The notes below the pieces were generated by a model. It was not told where the DNA came from. It saw only the letters and a list, made by a program, of their open reading frames with translations, and did no database searches. Both the position numbers and the translations under genes were made by a program. A stretch of 64,000 nt of DNA. Origin: Gigaspora rosea. Lineage: Eukaryota > Glomeromycota > Glomeromycetes > Diversisporales > Gigasporaceae. Positions 1-12,708 of this stretch are shown here, one piece after another. Each line of letters starts with the position of its first letter. The stretch's first letter is position 1. The stretch lies in contig QKWP01000195.1 in NCBI GenBank assembly GCA_003550325.1, forward strand, positions 309,491-373,490. Direction: 5' to 3'.

Positions 1-920
1 TTTTTTTTTTTTTTTTTTATCTAGAAAGTAAATTTATTTTTTAAAGAGAGATTTTATTTATTTATTTTTTTTGTTAAATAGTGAATAATAAATAGTAGAT
101 AGTAATAGTAATGATGCTTCTCCCTTTTTTTTTTTAGGGAGCGACTTTTTTTTTTGACAGCCCAAAAAGTAGTATCATGTGATCATAATGCTGCATTCTG
201 ATTGGGTTAAATTAAAAAATATTTATGTTCACATTTTTACAATTTACTAATAAATTGTCAATTTTTAAAAGCCTACCGCTTTACCAGTTTACTTTAAATT
301 GAAATCTAAACCACAAGTTTTATTCTTTAGATCATAAAGAACAAAACTTGTAGATTAGTTTTACATTTTATAAATTTTTAAAAGAGGAGTAGTATTTTTT
401 GTAAAGCTATTTTTATGGAGATTTAAAGCCACTGGCACCTTACAAGGATCACAAAACTCTATCTAAAAATTTGTAGAAAAGGTACATTTCTGCAACTTTA
501 ATAATAATTAAAAGCAACTTAAAAAGATCTGTTTTCTAAAATTATCAATTAAATATAGCAAAAAAAATGGGCCAAAAAGTTTGGATCCCTAATAGGACCC
601 CAAGCTATTAGTATATAGGTCACAAAAAATTTAAAAATTTTTATAATAGCTCTAAGCAAGCATTTTTATTAATATCAATAAGCATTTTTACCATATGACA
701 TATAAAAATTTATTAAAAATAAGCAAACATATTATCTAACTTATAATAAAATATTTCTGAAAATATGTTACACTAAAATAAGTTACTTTTTTAATTTAAA
801 CAAAAAACTTAAAAATCTCTATAACCCATCCTATATTTTTAAATTAAATACAATAATAAAATTTTTAACTTTAAAAATAAGCTACCCTTTATATAGCATT
901 TAATTAAATATTTGAAGAAC
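1..920. other. AT-rich intergenic DNA, no gene seen
   Basis: Very AT-rich sequence with homopolymer runs and frequent stops in all frames. I see no gene, repeat array or element ends before the fold-back repeat that begins near 921. Confidence 0.6.
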
Positions 921-1506
921 TATTGTTAGAGATCTAATAAACCAAATTTAGCGATTTTGGTACCATTTGAATTGTCTCATCGAGACGAATCGAATGGCAC
1001 CAAAATCGTTAAATTTAGATCACTGTAGCACAAGATATTAATACTTTTATAATTTTTATAAAATCTTAATGATCTTGATAACCAGTGATCCAAATTTGAT
1101 AATTTTGGTACCATTCGATTCGTCTCGATGAGACGGTTCTAATGGTACCAAAATCATCAAAATTGGATCACTAGATCACAAGATATCTACGAAGTAACGC
1201 AATTTATATAAAGATTGTAATACTGTATAAAATTACATTACAAAACGTTTTCGTAGATATCTTGTGATTTAGTGATCCGATTTTGATGATTTTGGTACCA
1301 TTAGAACTGTCACATCAAGACGAATCGAATGGTACCAAAATCATCAAATTTGGATCACTGGTTATCAAGATCATTAAGATTTTATAAAAATTATAAAATT
1401 ATTAATATCTTGTGCTACAGTAATCTAAATTTAACGATTTTGGTACCATTCGATTCGTCTCGATGAGACGATTAGAATGGTACCAAAATTGTTAAATTTG
1501 GATTAT
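921..1506. repeat. Large fold-back repeat built from GGTACC-centred palindromes
   Basis: The stretch folds back on itself around about 1225: the left arm (about 926-1215) is the near-perfect reverse complement of the right arm (about 1240-1505). Each arm carries two copies of a roughly 55-bp palindromic module with GATTTTGGTACCATTCGA, a CGTCTC/GAGACG centre and the mirror image. The arms also share the spacer sequence around ACAAGATATTAATA. This is the architecture of a fold-back, non-autonomous DNA element. I see no coding capacity. A small TA-flanked MITE abuts its right end. Confidence 0.8.
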
Positions 1507-1508
1507 TA

Positions 1509-1883
1509 CCGTATTTACTCGAAATAACACGCACCTGCGCATTATTTTGAGGGGATGCGCGTTATTTCGAGTACGCGCATGGGCGTTATTTTGGGGTAAA
1601 GGTCTAATTTCTCAAAAATTGTCCATTATATATTCGGGATGCATAAAAAACCTGTATTTATTAATTTTATATATAGTCTTTCCGATCTAAGTCAGATTTT
1701 TTGACTAAAAAAATCTTATTTCCGCTTGTTATTTGAATTTATTATTTCAGCGATTATTAATTCGGCATTTGGAGTGTTCGTTATATTGGGACGCACATAG
1801 GCGTTATTTCAAAACATACATGTTTTTTAAGAAAATGCAATTTTCGAAATAACACCCATGTGCGTTATTTCGAGTAAATATGG
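1509..1883. mobile_element. 375-bp MITE with TA target duplication
   Basis: The terminal inverted repeats read CCGTATTTACTCGAAATAAC at the left end and its near-perfect complement GTTATTTCGAGTAAATATGG at the right. TA flanks both sides (1507-1508 and 1884-1885). The interior holds more copies of the GCGTTATTTCGAGTA motif and no open frame. A TA duplication fits the Tc1/mariner or pogo group, but the superfamily is an inference. A shorter, more diverged relative appears to lie at 36581-36657. Confidence 0.75.
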
Positions 1884-2429
1884 TAGATCTCTTACTATAG
1901 CTTTTAAAATTTAAAATTAATTTATATTATTATTATAATAATAAAAAAGGTATTTGTTCGTATTTATTTACATCAGATGTGTATTAGAACGTGAAATAAA
2001 TTTTAAAAGTAAATATTGAGATAAATAAACCTTTTTAGGATTTATATCTCTAAAATAAGCTACCTCCTTATTGTGTACAAATTCCTTAAAAAGTTATAAT
2101 ATTTCAAAATAAACTTCTGATTTTTTAAATCTAAAAAAAGATAGCTTATTTTTAGGAATCTATGGTAGTAAACCATGCCCTATCGGTGCCAAAAATAAGC
2201 ATTTGCAATCTCTAACTGTTTTAAATTTAGTTAAAAAATATGCAAATAGAATATCTAACTTTTTTTAAAATTTTGTTGATTTCTAAGCAATCTAAGATCT
2301 TACATCCAAAAAGTTATTAAGTTGGCTATGCATCTAGTTCACTGACCTATACTAATAGCTCGGGGTCCTTCCCGAATTATAAGGCATTTATATTAGTTGG
2401 TTTTGTATACCAACTATTGACCGGCAATT

Positions 2430-2551
2430 GAGATTTTAAATTTTATACACGTGAGTTACACACGTTGTCAAGATATATTTTAAATCTGGAATGGATTTAA
2501 AATATTTTGAATAATGTGTGTAACTCACGTGCATAAAAATTTAAAATTCTA
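2430..2551. repeat. Hairpin repeat, about 120 bp
   Basis: Arms at 2430-2464 and 2515-2551 are inverted copies around ACACGTGAGTTACACAC and GTGTGTAACTCACGTGC. It is probably a small MITE remnant. No clear target duplication was found. Confidence 0.55.
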
Positions 2552-2757
2552 ACAAATAGAAAATGCCATATAAATACAGTTAGGCCGCTAACATTTATTA
2601 TCTAATATCCATTTACTATTGAGGCTTACCCTCACCCCAGGTAATATCTATAAATAGAATTTTAGCCAATCAAATTTAACTAAGGTAAGATTTTTCTTGA
2701 CCACGCACCCCCTAAAATATTACTAATAAATGTCAGTGCCCTTACAGCAAGTGCTGT
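2552..2757. other. Intergenic spacer
   Basis: AT-rich DNA without a recognisable gene or element between a hairpin repeat and a minisatellite. Confidence 0.5.
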
Positions 2758-2912
2758 AATTATTTTGTGCCGTATTACTGCAATACCGCAATGCCATAAT
2801 GCTGCAATGCTATAATGCTGGCAATGCCATAATGCTGCAATGCCATAATGCCATAATGTTGTAATTCTATAATGGCGTAATTTCAGAATGCTGTAATGCT
2901 ATAATGCCATTG
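2758..2912. repeat. Minisatellite with 16-bp unit (TGCCATAATGCTGCAA)
   Basis: About nine imperfect tandem units of the form TGCCATAATGCTGCAA, with some shortened units and point variants. It is non-coding by appearance, with stops in all frames. Confidence 0.75.
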
Positions 2913-3439
2913 TATCTAAATATTAAAATCACAAGATCAGTATAATGATAAAAGACGAAACAAACAAAGTCAATAAAGTTCCAAATTCATTTGACAAAAG
3001 ATGAATCTAAAATTGAAAAAACAAAACTCTAGTGCACCTGTTAAAAAAAAAAAGGAGATATTGTTTGTTTTGCTTTGCCTCTTATTTGTGGATATAATAT
3101 TATGAAGAACATAAACGGATATTGCCCTTCTGCTATCGAACATTCTACACAGTCTATAACTATCTTTTTTTTAACTTACATAGTTGTCAGCACGACAAGC
3201 CATTATTATTCATGTGACTGTTATCCTGACAGGCCATAATTTTATGGCTGATATCACAGCAGGCCATTCATTTAAATATTGTATCACTTTGAATCAGGGG
3301 ATCCATGTAACCAGGACTAAAGTCAAGTTCGCAGAAAAGGCAAAATTAACTCTCATCCATTTCCTATGCCTACTAAAATACTATGACTGATACCTCATAT
3401 TTACTCTATTGTCTTGTACTATAAATATCTGAATTCAAT
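2913..3439. other. AT-rich spacer with a short open frame
   Basis: A 68-codon open frame (3184-3390, +) consists largely of an imperfect local repeat around GACAGGCCATAATTTTATGG. It has no family resemblance I recognise, and I do not call it a gene. Confidence 0.4.
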
Positions 3440-3660
3440 ACAAAATATAACTATTTATATCAGAGTTATTCAACATTTCAAAATTAGAATTTCCATGAAA
3501 TAATTCCCAAAAGTGTAATTTTAAATTTTGATTAAATTAAGTTTAATCCTGGCCATTATTCAAATAATGCCTCTAGATGTTATTTTGTATTTATACAGTT
3601 TATTATTCTTCCTGGTTTAGTGCGACTGCATCACGCAGCTACTTATTTAAAATTATATAG
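3440..3660 (+). repeat. Dispersed repeat R1, copy A
   Basis: About 200 bp that recurs at 7425-7620 in the same orientation and inverted within 30285-31500. Shared landmarks in order are TTATTCAACATTTC, AAAAGTGTAATTT, TTAATCCTGGCCATTATTCAA, TAGA(T/C)(G/A)TTATTTTG, TACAGTTTATTAT and the GC-rich tail CCTGGTTTAGTGCGACTGC. The tail is also found alone at 22677-22715 and about 40600-40633. The element class is unknown. Confidence 0.7.
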
Positions 3661-4719
3661 TACATTTATAATCACAAATACAAACAATAAATTAAGAATA
3701 TTAACATCCCAATTTATTTAAAATTGTATTTTTCTTTATTTCATTTATATATTTAAAGATATTCAATTTTGCATAATGAATTTGTTATGTGATGTAAGTA
3801 GCCTTTACTATAAATAGTTGGTAGTTCTACTACTTACGGCAATTTGTGCTATGCTTGTGCATTTGATTATTGAAATAATTCCTCGCAATATTCAAAATAG
3901 GAAATTTGCTTTACCATTTTTATATACATGTTACATGTACTTGTGATGTACAGTTAACATTTAATGTATTGTTAACATTTAATGACATATACTTCAGCAA
4001 AAAAAAAAATCTTTCAAATCATTAAAAATTATCAGTGCATATCGAAACATATATTTTTGTTGCTTTTATGGACATTTTATTCTATATTTATTTATAGCAT
4101 TGAGTATTATTTTTTTTTGTTGTTTTTTTATCAGATTTTTACTGGCTTGATGAATTGATAATCAATGATCTTCAAAGAAATAGTGAAAAGCCATAACAAA
4201 GGATTTGAATGAATTTGTTCATTAATGGTCATTTGATTATCATTATACATAGTAAACTAGTTTTTACAAAAAAATTCCAAGTTGAAATTACTCAAGATCG
4301 CTAAAAACTTTACTATTTATGGACCAGGTTAACTAATATTAGTAAATGTGCATATATCAGGATTTATTTATATAAACAATCACCAATATGTAATCGTATG
4401 ATAACATATGATTTGCGTTGTGATAGTTTATAATTATCAAATTCCTATATCATTACTATCCTATTTTGTATTTGTTTATTTCTTATTTATTATAAGGATC
4501 TGATCAACTTACTGACATAGCAGCAGAGTTTAAGCTGGAAGTTTAAACCTCTACAAGTTCATTTCACCAAGTCAATTTCACTCAGTTCATTTCACAGACA
4601 AAGTAATTCCAGTCATTATTATTAGAGTCAGATTAGAATTAGTTAATGTTAGTGTAATTTATAATAAAAAAAAACTTTTCAGTAAAATGAGCTTCGATCG
4701 GTAAACATGTATATGCATA
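3661..4719. other. AT-rich spacer with a possible decayed fold-back copy
   Basis: No gene is seen. Around 4550-4700 there are degenerate TTCATTTCAC(C/A) motifs followed by a diverged mirror-image half. This resembles an old copy of the fold-back MITE found whole at 28053 and 52064. Confidence 0.35.
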
Positions 4720-5976
4720 AGGGGGCTTCCAGAAATTAGCTGATTTCAGGGAGTGGGTGGGTTAGCTGAAGTATCAAGTATAATTCTGGCCAAAATTTTA
4801 TAATTCTGGCCAAAGTTACAAAATTATTTTTGATCAAAATTATGATTTATTAACAATATTTAATAATTAATAACTTTTAATTTACTAGATCAAATTTAAT
4901 GATTTAACTACCAAAATGATCCTTTCAATGAAAGATTCTAAGCAAACTTATTAAAATCTAATTACTAGATCCTAAGATCAGAATAGATAAATATTACTAT
5001 AAAAGTTTTATAATTTATTAAAAAATTATAAAATATTTATAGTAACACAAATTTATTCTGATCTCTGGATCCTGTAATTGGATTTTTATGATTTAGGCTT
5101 GCTAGAATCCTCTTATTGAGCTGATCATTTTGGTAGTTAAATTATCGAAATTGGTCTAGTAGATCAAAAGTTATTAACAATTAAAAATTAATTTTCAATT
5201 GTTAATAATTTTTTGATCTACTGGGCCAATTTGATAATTCAACTACCAAAATGATCAGCTCAATGAGAGGATTCTAGCAAGCCTAAAATCATAAAAATCC
5301 AATCACAGAATCCAGTGATCAGAATAAATTTGTATTACTATAAATATTTTAATTTTTTAATAAATTATAAAACTTTTATAGTAATATTTATCTATTCTGA
5401 TCTTAGGATCTAGTGATTAGATTTTAATAAGTTTGCTTACTAGAATCTTTTATTGAAAGGATCATTTTGGTAGTTAAATCATTGAAATTGGCCCAGTAGA
5501 TCAAAAGTTATTAACAATTGAAAATTATTTTTAATTGTTAATAACTTTTGATCTAATAGGCCAATTTCGATAATTTAACTTCCAAAATAATCAGCTCAAT
5601 GAGAGGATTCTAGCAAGCTAAAATCATAAAAATCCAATCACAGGATACAGAGATCAGAATAAATTTGTGTTTCTATAAATTGTTTATAATTTTTTAATAA
5701 ATTATAAAACTTCTATAGTAATACAAATCTATTCTGATTTTAGGATCCAGTAATTAGATTTTAATGATTTTGGCTTGCTAGAATCCTCTCATTGAGAGGA
5801 TTATTTTGGTAGTTAAATCATCGAAAATAGATCAAAAGTTATTTACTATTAAATATTATATCTAACTTTTTAATAATCGTAAAATCTGATTGGCTGATTG
5901 GGGCACCAAGTGTGGGTGGGGTAGGGGTGAGATGGGCTCATAGTAAAAAAAATTAACTGATTTCTGGAAGCTCCCT
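4720..5976. mobile_element. Fold-back transposon with inverted ends and internal hairpin array
   Basis: The ends are inverted repeats: AGGGGGCTTCCAGAAATTAG on the left and its complement, CTGATTTCTGGAAGCTCCCT, on the right. Next to the left end lies GTGGGTGGG and next to the right end GTGGGTGGGGTAGGGG. Between them lies an array of alternating inverted units of about 330 bp (about 4885-5170, 5175-5510, 5540-5860). Each unit has landmarks TTTGGTAGTTAAAT, AGATCAAAAGTTATTAACAA and AGGATTCTAGCAAGC. No open frame is present, so the element must be non-autonomous. One diverged unit of the same family occurs near 39655. Confidence 0.75.
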
Positions 5977-6039
5977 AATTTAAATCTGTTAATTTATAAG
6001 GATTATAGCCATTGTTAACTGTATTTATATATAAATAAT

Positions 6040-6600
6040 GTCATTTTAGAATTATAAAAATTGAAATCCAAAAATCAAGGATACAGAAATGACCAGTTGT
6101 TTTTTATTTAGATACTCAGTTGTCATCTATGATTTTAAAAATCAATTTTTATCCATTATGCATATTTTGTGAATATTAGATTAACTAAGATATAGATAAT
6201 ATTAATAATATTTGTTAGTGAGTCACATGCTGTGCATCACCAAAATATTAAGGTTTGTAACTAAATTTTTACGGTATCTCATAATAGAAACCATAACAAT
6301 TCTAATGCAAATTAACTCAACCTTACAGTAATTCATAATACAGATTAAATACAAACTCAATCTTAACTATGTATTATATTTCAAATAGGTTTATAGCAGA
6401 ATTTTTTATAGTTATTCATGATAATTCCAACTATCATTACCAGAATAGTTTTATAGTAACTAGTAATAACCACATAGAAAATAAAAGACAATTCTAATGC
6501 AAGTTATCTCTAACCAATACCATAGTAGTTAAAATAGTATGTTTTGTATAATAACTCATGGCAGAAATTACAATAATTTAACACGAAAATTTCACTATAA
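6040..6600 (+). repeat. Dispersed repeat R2, copy 1
   Basis: About 550 bp that recurs at 41440-42110 and, more decayed, near 45430-45790. Shared landmarks include ACAGAAATGACCAGTT, GTCATCTATGATTTT, GCATATTTTGTG and GGTTTATA(G/A)CAGAATTTTTT, followed by diverged tandem subunits of about 110 bp with AACTCAACCTTA. No coding capacity or ends were identified. Confidence 0.65.
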
Positions 6601-6761
6601 TAAAAAAAAATAAAAAAGGCAAACAACAGTAAAAAATTTACATTATTAAAAAATTTGATCAAGTTTATATTTTCACATTTTTCTTGCAAAATGTAATATC
6701 AGTTTTTACCTGAATTAACATATGAATTAACAATTTCAATAATTTTCAGAGTTAAAACTAA

Positions 6762-6834
6762 GGTTGTTGGTGCAGGTAGCATCGCCACTGGTGCAATTAA
6801 TGCACTGGTGGCTACGCCACCCTGCATCAGCAAC
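6762..6834. repeat. Long GC-richer hairpin, about 73 bp
   Basis: Arms 6763-6795 and 6801-6834 pair almost throughout, with GTTGTTGGTGCAGGTAGC against GCCACCCTGCATCAGCAAC and a second stem of CACTGGTGCA/TGCACTGGTG around an ATTAA loop. It is strikingly richer in GC than its surroundings. Confidence 0.7.
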
Positions 6835-7316
6835 TCAACTTAAAATACTCAATTCATAAATAGCGTCAACATTATCAGCTACTGTTTCAAGATAGAACAA
6901 TACCATATACAAAACTTTTTAATGCATGTTAAATAAAAGCATAAGAATAGTAAAAAAAAATCTTTCACAAGTTTTTGTATTTTGTCTTGACTAGCATGCT
7001 TCATTACTTGGTGCAAGCACAAATTATAAAAATACGTCTCTAGATTATTTTCAATTGGCTTAATTGTTGAAGCTTTTTAATTATACTAACTGCCAATATT
7101 TAAAATTTGATTATGTGTTTGCTTGGATTATTAAATGCAGTTAAGATTAGGCCATTCGAAATGGATTCTTCGATTAACATCACCCTTCTGATGGCGCAAA
7201 ATGAACATATAATAGTAAATCTACATTGTCAGATCAGTTTGAAATTCACACTGATGCGATGATTTAATATAATTATCAAAATTATAGCAAATTTTCAGTA
7301 ATAAAAATATAATATT

Positions 7317-7383
7317 GATAATATAATTTTCGGCCAGTATATCATTTGGATATAATCTTATACTGGTCGAAAATTTTATTATC
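7317..7383. repeat. Hairpin repeat
   Basis: GATAATATAATTTTCGGCCAGTATA is mirrored by TATACTGGTCGAAAATTTTATTATC across a 17-bp loop. Probably a tiny MITE remnant. Confidence 0.6.
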
Positions 7384-7424
7384 GAAAACTACATTTTATT
7401 AATGAAAAATAATTATCATATAAC

Positions 7425-7620
7425 TCTATATCGTAATTATTCAATATTTCAAAAATTAGACTTTCCATATAAATGAGAAATAACTTCCAAAAGTGTAATT
7501 TCGAATTTTGACTTAATCCTGGCCATTATTCAACTAATGCTCCTAGACATTATTTTGTATTTATACAGTTTATTATCTGTTCCTGATTTAGAATGACTGC
7601 GTTGTGCAACTACTTATTAT
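7425..7620 (+). repeat. Dispersed repeat R1, copy B
   Basis: Same order of landmarks as the copy at 3440-3660, including AAAAGTGTAATTT, TTAATCCTGGCCATTATTCAA, TACAGTTTATTAT and a diverged GC tail GAATGACTGCGTTGTGC. Confidence 0.7.
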
Positions 7621-10600
7621 TACTTTAAATCTGATTTTTTTAACATTACTTCTAATGATGCAACTAATATTTATATACATATTTTTTTTTTAAAAAAAAA
7701 TTTCTAATAATCAGAAATTATATTCTAGAACATGTTTTGGATTCACTAAGAAATTTTTTTGTACAACTTTAAATTTAAAGCTTATTAAAATTTCATTATT
7801 CTTTCATTAATGAACAAATTAATTTGCTAAAATCATGCAATAATTCTTATAAGATTGAATTTGGTACAACTCTTAAATTTTTTTTACTCATAATGCATTA
7901 GTAAATTTTATTGCCTTAAAAAAGAATCAATACTCAAATTCTTTATAAAATGTGAATGCACAAATAATATTACTAAAGTTATATTACAAAATAATGAAAT
8001 TACAACTTTTACAGCATTTATACAAAAATGTTTATTCAAATATATTACAAAATGATATATATGCATTTTAAAAGTCTAAAAAAATGGCAAAAAAATCAGA
8101 AATCAGAATCAGAAATCATTGATTTCTTTTTTTTTAATTAACAAATTTCACATATTTTTGCAAACTGCAATCAAAATTGTAGACTGTAACAAACACGTAC
8201 AATTACTACAATTTCTTGAACAATCATCTGATTGTTCTCCATTTGTGTGATTACAATTTTGCAATTAGACAACAATCATGTGATTCTACAAGTGTTATAT
8301 TTTTCAGACTTAAATTCCTTTTATTTAATTTATTTCAAGCCTTTCTCTATCAGAATTCTTCTAACTATATTACCAAATGCACTAACTTTCTCAATTCATA
8401 ATTATTAATCTAGTAAAAAATGAATTTTTGTAAATTCTAAATCAGTAAATAGAAATTCAAATTCAACTTAATAATTGATTTGCAATGTATAAGAATCTAA
8501 TAGGAAACAAATTTAAAAAATAAATAAAATATACTAATATATAAGTACAAATAAAAGTGGTCAAAAAATAATACTTAATTTAATTAATTTAATAATTCAA
8601 CCTCTACATATTTGATTGGTATTTTCAACTAATTAAATTAATAAGTTTTGCTACTATTTAAGAACTTTACTATTTTATCAACAAATTAATTCCTTTCTAC
8701 TTATCCTTTCCAGCCTATATTAATTTATTAAATTATTGTTGTAGATGAAACTGGAAATAGCAGAAGCTGGAAATTTAATTATTTTAATATAAATTTTTCA
8801 AAATTTTTACAATGCATTTTCTTAGCTTTTTTTAATACTTAAATTAATAGTTATAATTAATTTAATAATAAAAGAGTATAAGTAAATTTCATCATATTTA
8901 TATTTTTAAATTAGAGTCAATAATTTTCAACTTCATCCATTTCCAACTTAAGCCACAACAAGTATTAATCCAATTGAGCTTATTATTAAAACAAGTAAAA
9001 TAGTTTAGTACAGCCAAACCTTTTTAAAAAATGCCTCTTAAATTATACTTCAATAATATACATTAAGAGAATAATTAGAAAAACTACATTTATAGAGACA
9101 AAACATATTTAGCCCACACTTAAACATGCATTTGAAGAGAGTGTACAATAATTAAACATGCACTTAGAGAACTCTATTGTGTGTATAAAATGAATTATAA
9201 AATTACTATTTTGATTAAAAATTTGTTTGTTCCAAAATATTTTTTTTTTGTTTTTACTTATTGAAGCTTTATTTATATTAAAGTAAAACAAAGTATTTCT
9301 TGAGTAGTTAATACTTATTGTTATAAACTTTAATTATTAATACACATTTTTTATAAAAATTTTGTGCAATAATTGAGATCTTATTTTTAATCAATCACTA
9401 CAATTATTAGAAATTACAAAATAATATTTAAGCATATCTCAAAATAAATCTTAGCATATAACTGAACATTATTCAAATATTATAGTAATAGCTAAAATTA
9501 TATTCAAATACTTGCATACTTTTTCAATTACTATAACTTGCATTTATATTATACTTAAGAATACCCTAAAGCAAATATTATACAATTCAAGTAGATATTT
9601 AAAACCATAATTTTTTAAAATATAAATTACACTTTTTAATAATTTCTTCTAATTGTATATAATATAATTTTTTTTAAAAATAGCAAATACATGTATATAA
9701 TTTATGCAATTAACCAAGCTCATAGCATTAGTGCATTTTTTTTTAATAATTGTTAAATGGATACCGATTCTAAAATGAGAATTCAGAATTGACATAAATT
9801 CAGAAATGATACAGCAAGAATACATAAACTACTTTTTATCATTATAGTATTAGCAGATTGCCTTTAAGATTCAAATTGCATTTATTGCAATTTTATTTAA
9901 ATATACAGTGCACGGTACCTAAAGGCTAAAATAATGTCAAAAATTAATAGCTTATGATACAGAAAAGATATAAAAAAAAGAAAGCTGCTAATTTGTAGCC
10001 AAGCTAATTTGCTACAACTTAGCCACTTTATTTTGAAAATAATTATTATATATTATTGATTTATATCACTTTAAATATGTACAATTTTTATATGATACGT
10101 TAAAAAATTACCAAAAATAGGACGGGACACATGTTTTGGTCTTTGTTTATTGGCTAATTTTTAAAAAATTTGTTAATTAATAAAATTTTAGCCACTAAAA
10201 AAAAAATTTAACCAATCAAAATACAAGAAATCAATAAAACATCAAAATTCATTATACTTTTTTTTAAAATGGGACAAATTTGTCGCAAATTAACATTTTA
10301 GTTTTTAGATGTCTTGAACTATATTAATTTGATTTTATTGAGTTTATTTTATTTAATATTTTATTTAATGGTATTAGGTTCACTTGGCCTCGATAAACTC
10401 ATTAATAATTACTTTACAGAAAACTTAATTCACAGGAAATTAATTTCATGCAAGGTTATTTTGCTTCTGATTAATTCACGGACAGGTCTGTTTCATAGGA
10501 GTTATTTTATCAACAACTAATTTTGCAGGCAAATTAATTCTAGTTATTGTCATTAGAGTTAAGTTTAAAATTGGTGCAATTTTAAAAAAAATTGTTGGTC

Positions 10601-10799
10601 AATATATTAAATTAATGGTTTGTAAAGTTAATAATTTATAATATAGTGTACCACTAGGTGCACCTGTGCACCAAAAATTTAATGGTGCATCATTAAATTT
10701 ATATGCACACTCTACTTAGCACCCTTGCCTTATTTTAGTTTGGTTTCTGGTAATTTATTCAACTCCACATGTAGTTATTAACATAATTCATTATGTATT
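7621..10799. other. Long AT-rich region without a recognisable gene
   Basis: Three kilobases of low-complexity AT-rich DNA. Small open frames at 8216-8401, 9109-9291 and 10314-10520 are short, lysine/asparagine/phenylalanine-rich and unlike known families; I treat them as chance. Around 10430-10580 degenerate TTAATTCAC motifs and a mirror-like half, TCTAGTTATTGTCATTAG, resemble a very old copy of the fold-back MITE at 28053. A short palindrome, GGTGCACCTGTGCACC, lies near 10660. Confidence 0.5.
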
Positions 10800-11760
10800 A
10801 GGTTTTTCCATGAATTTTCAAAGCCACATGCCTCATTTGGTTTGATAGATATTATTTAATTCTTCAAGTAATTCTTTGTATCTGTTCATCATACGATAGG
10901 TTTCCTGCACTAACTTAATACCTATGCAATGTTTGTCTTGATTTCTAATAACTTGCTTAAACCTGTAAGTGATTTTTTTTATATATTTATTAATCACACT
11001 ATAAGCAATATTGTATTGGCTTAATGCCCCTGCATTATTTAGTTTGATTCTAACAATTATTTGTTAAGTCTGCACGTAACTTTTCGTCTTGAAATAAGTT
11101 GCTCTACAAATTTCTGATGTCAATGCACCAAAGGTATGATTTTAGTGATCTATTTAATCCTGCAAGTTGCTCTTTATGTTTATCCTTTATGTGTGCATCC
11201 TTTTGTTCGACCTTTAGTTATTCATTTAGATTTGCTAATGACTTTTTGTATTTCTTCATCAGGTGATAACTTACCTATGATGATTTAATTAGACATTTCA
11301 TTTGGTTTAATTCTGATAGTTTGTTTAACTCTGCAAGTGATTTATTATTTATTCGTTGTGCAGTCAGTTACTACGTTGACTTAACACCTATGCATTATTT
11401 GACACAGTTTCTAATTCACGTTTAATTCTGCAAATGACTTTGCATTTTTTTTTTTATGCAATAAGTTGCTTCATAACTTCCAATACCTATGTGTAATTAG
11501 GTTCGATTGGTGATTCTTCATTTTATTTATCATGCGATAAGTTTCACAACAACTTGATTTGTATTCAGTATGGATCCAATTTCCAATGATTATTTACTTT
11601 GTAAGTGGCTGTTCAACATAAGATAGAATGCTTCATGATATCTCAATGCATATATTATTAATTGCAATTTCTAATATTTAATTTAAAATCACTATGTGAT
11701 GAGGTTCACCTCACTGATTTAATGTTAATGCATTCTTTTGTTTAGCTCTATAAATCTTTT
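10800..11760 (-). pseudogene. Decayed TPR-repeat gene (tandem 34-residue repeats)
   Basis: On the minus strand about nine diverged units of roughly 102-115 bp read as tetratricopeptide repeats in broken frames. Examples are QETYRMMNRYKELLEELN (about 10920-10865), SYHLMKKYKKSLANLNE (about 11265-11210) and SLAELNKLSELNQ (about 11340-11300). The spacing matches the 34-residue TPR period, and the wording (YRMM, YKESLADLN, LEIEPNNA) is that of Glomeromycotina TPR arrays. Stops and frame changes occur in nearly every unit, so this is an old pseudogene. I found no kinase domain upstream, so whether it was once a kinase-TPR fusion like the relic at 21260-22260 is unknown. Confidence 0.72.
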
Positions 11761-12708
11761 TTTTTAATCTATATGATATAGTACTGTAGTGAGGCCAAAA
11801 TGTATCGAGTACTATGTGGTAATCGAGGTGCCGTAGGCCAGATATGGTAGCTATTTAATCTTTTCTAAAATAGTTTTTTTAGCAGTAAACTCAGTAAAAA
11901 CGCGTAAATAGTGCATAATGATTATGGTAGGTATATAGATATTCCCAATATAAAGAGCATAATAGGAAAATCATTATTTATTGTATAATCATTATTATAG
12001 ATAAGCTGAAGATCATGTATAATCTGTTTTAGGTGATAAAAAGTATATAATAACAGCCTTGAATTTCTGATCTACTACTGAGTAGCATAGTAGAATGATC
12101 GTCTGCCTGTAAATCTTGTGCACGTGATTGTAATATTATGCTGCTAGCTGTATTCTTGATATACTGAAACCAGCATAGCGGACATTTGTTTTAATTGGTT
12201 AAAAAATATAAATAAGTAAACAAATATGCAATATAGATTATTATATAAATTTAGATATTTAATATAATTTAATCAGTATATCCAATAATCTATTGTTCTA
12301 TTGTTCTATTGGTAATTTTTACTAATAGAATATTCTAAATGCCAACTTATCAAGTGAACCAATCAAATTACTAGTTTTTTGAAATTATAACGATACTGTA
12401 CTTATCTGAAATAGTATGTAAAATATAGTAAATTCTCCAAAGTGTACTTATTCAAAATCATAAAAAGGTTGTATCTTGATTAGATAGTAAAAAGAGATTT
12501 TTTTACTTAAGTCGTTAAGGTCATTCAACTATGCCTTTAGTTTTCATAATTCAGATCATTTAATGGATTTACTAGGTATTGGTTTCAGACAGTCTCTTTC
12601 AAGTTCATTAGATTACAATTTACATAATACACTCATGTATATATATTTTTAACTTAATGTATTTGTATAAATATAATTTATTATTTAAAGGTTTAGAATA
12701 ATAATATT
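11761..12708. other. AT-rich spacer, no gene seen
   Basis: No open frame, repeat array or element ends are recognised. Confidence 0.5.

Noticed and set aside
8216-10520. Small open frames of 60-68 codons
   Set aside because: AT-driven composition, no recognisable family and no splice or start context; likely chance.
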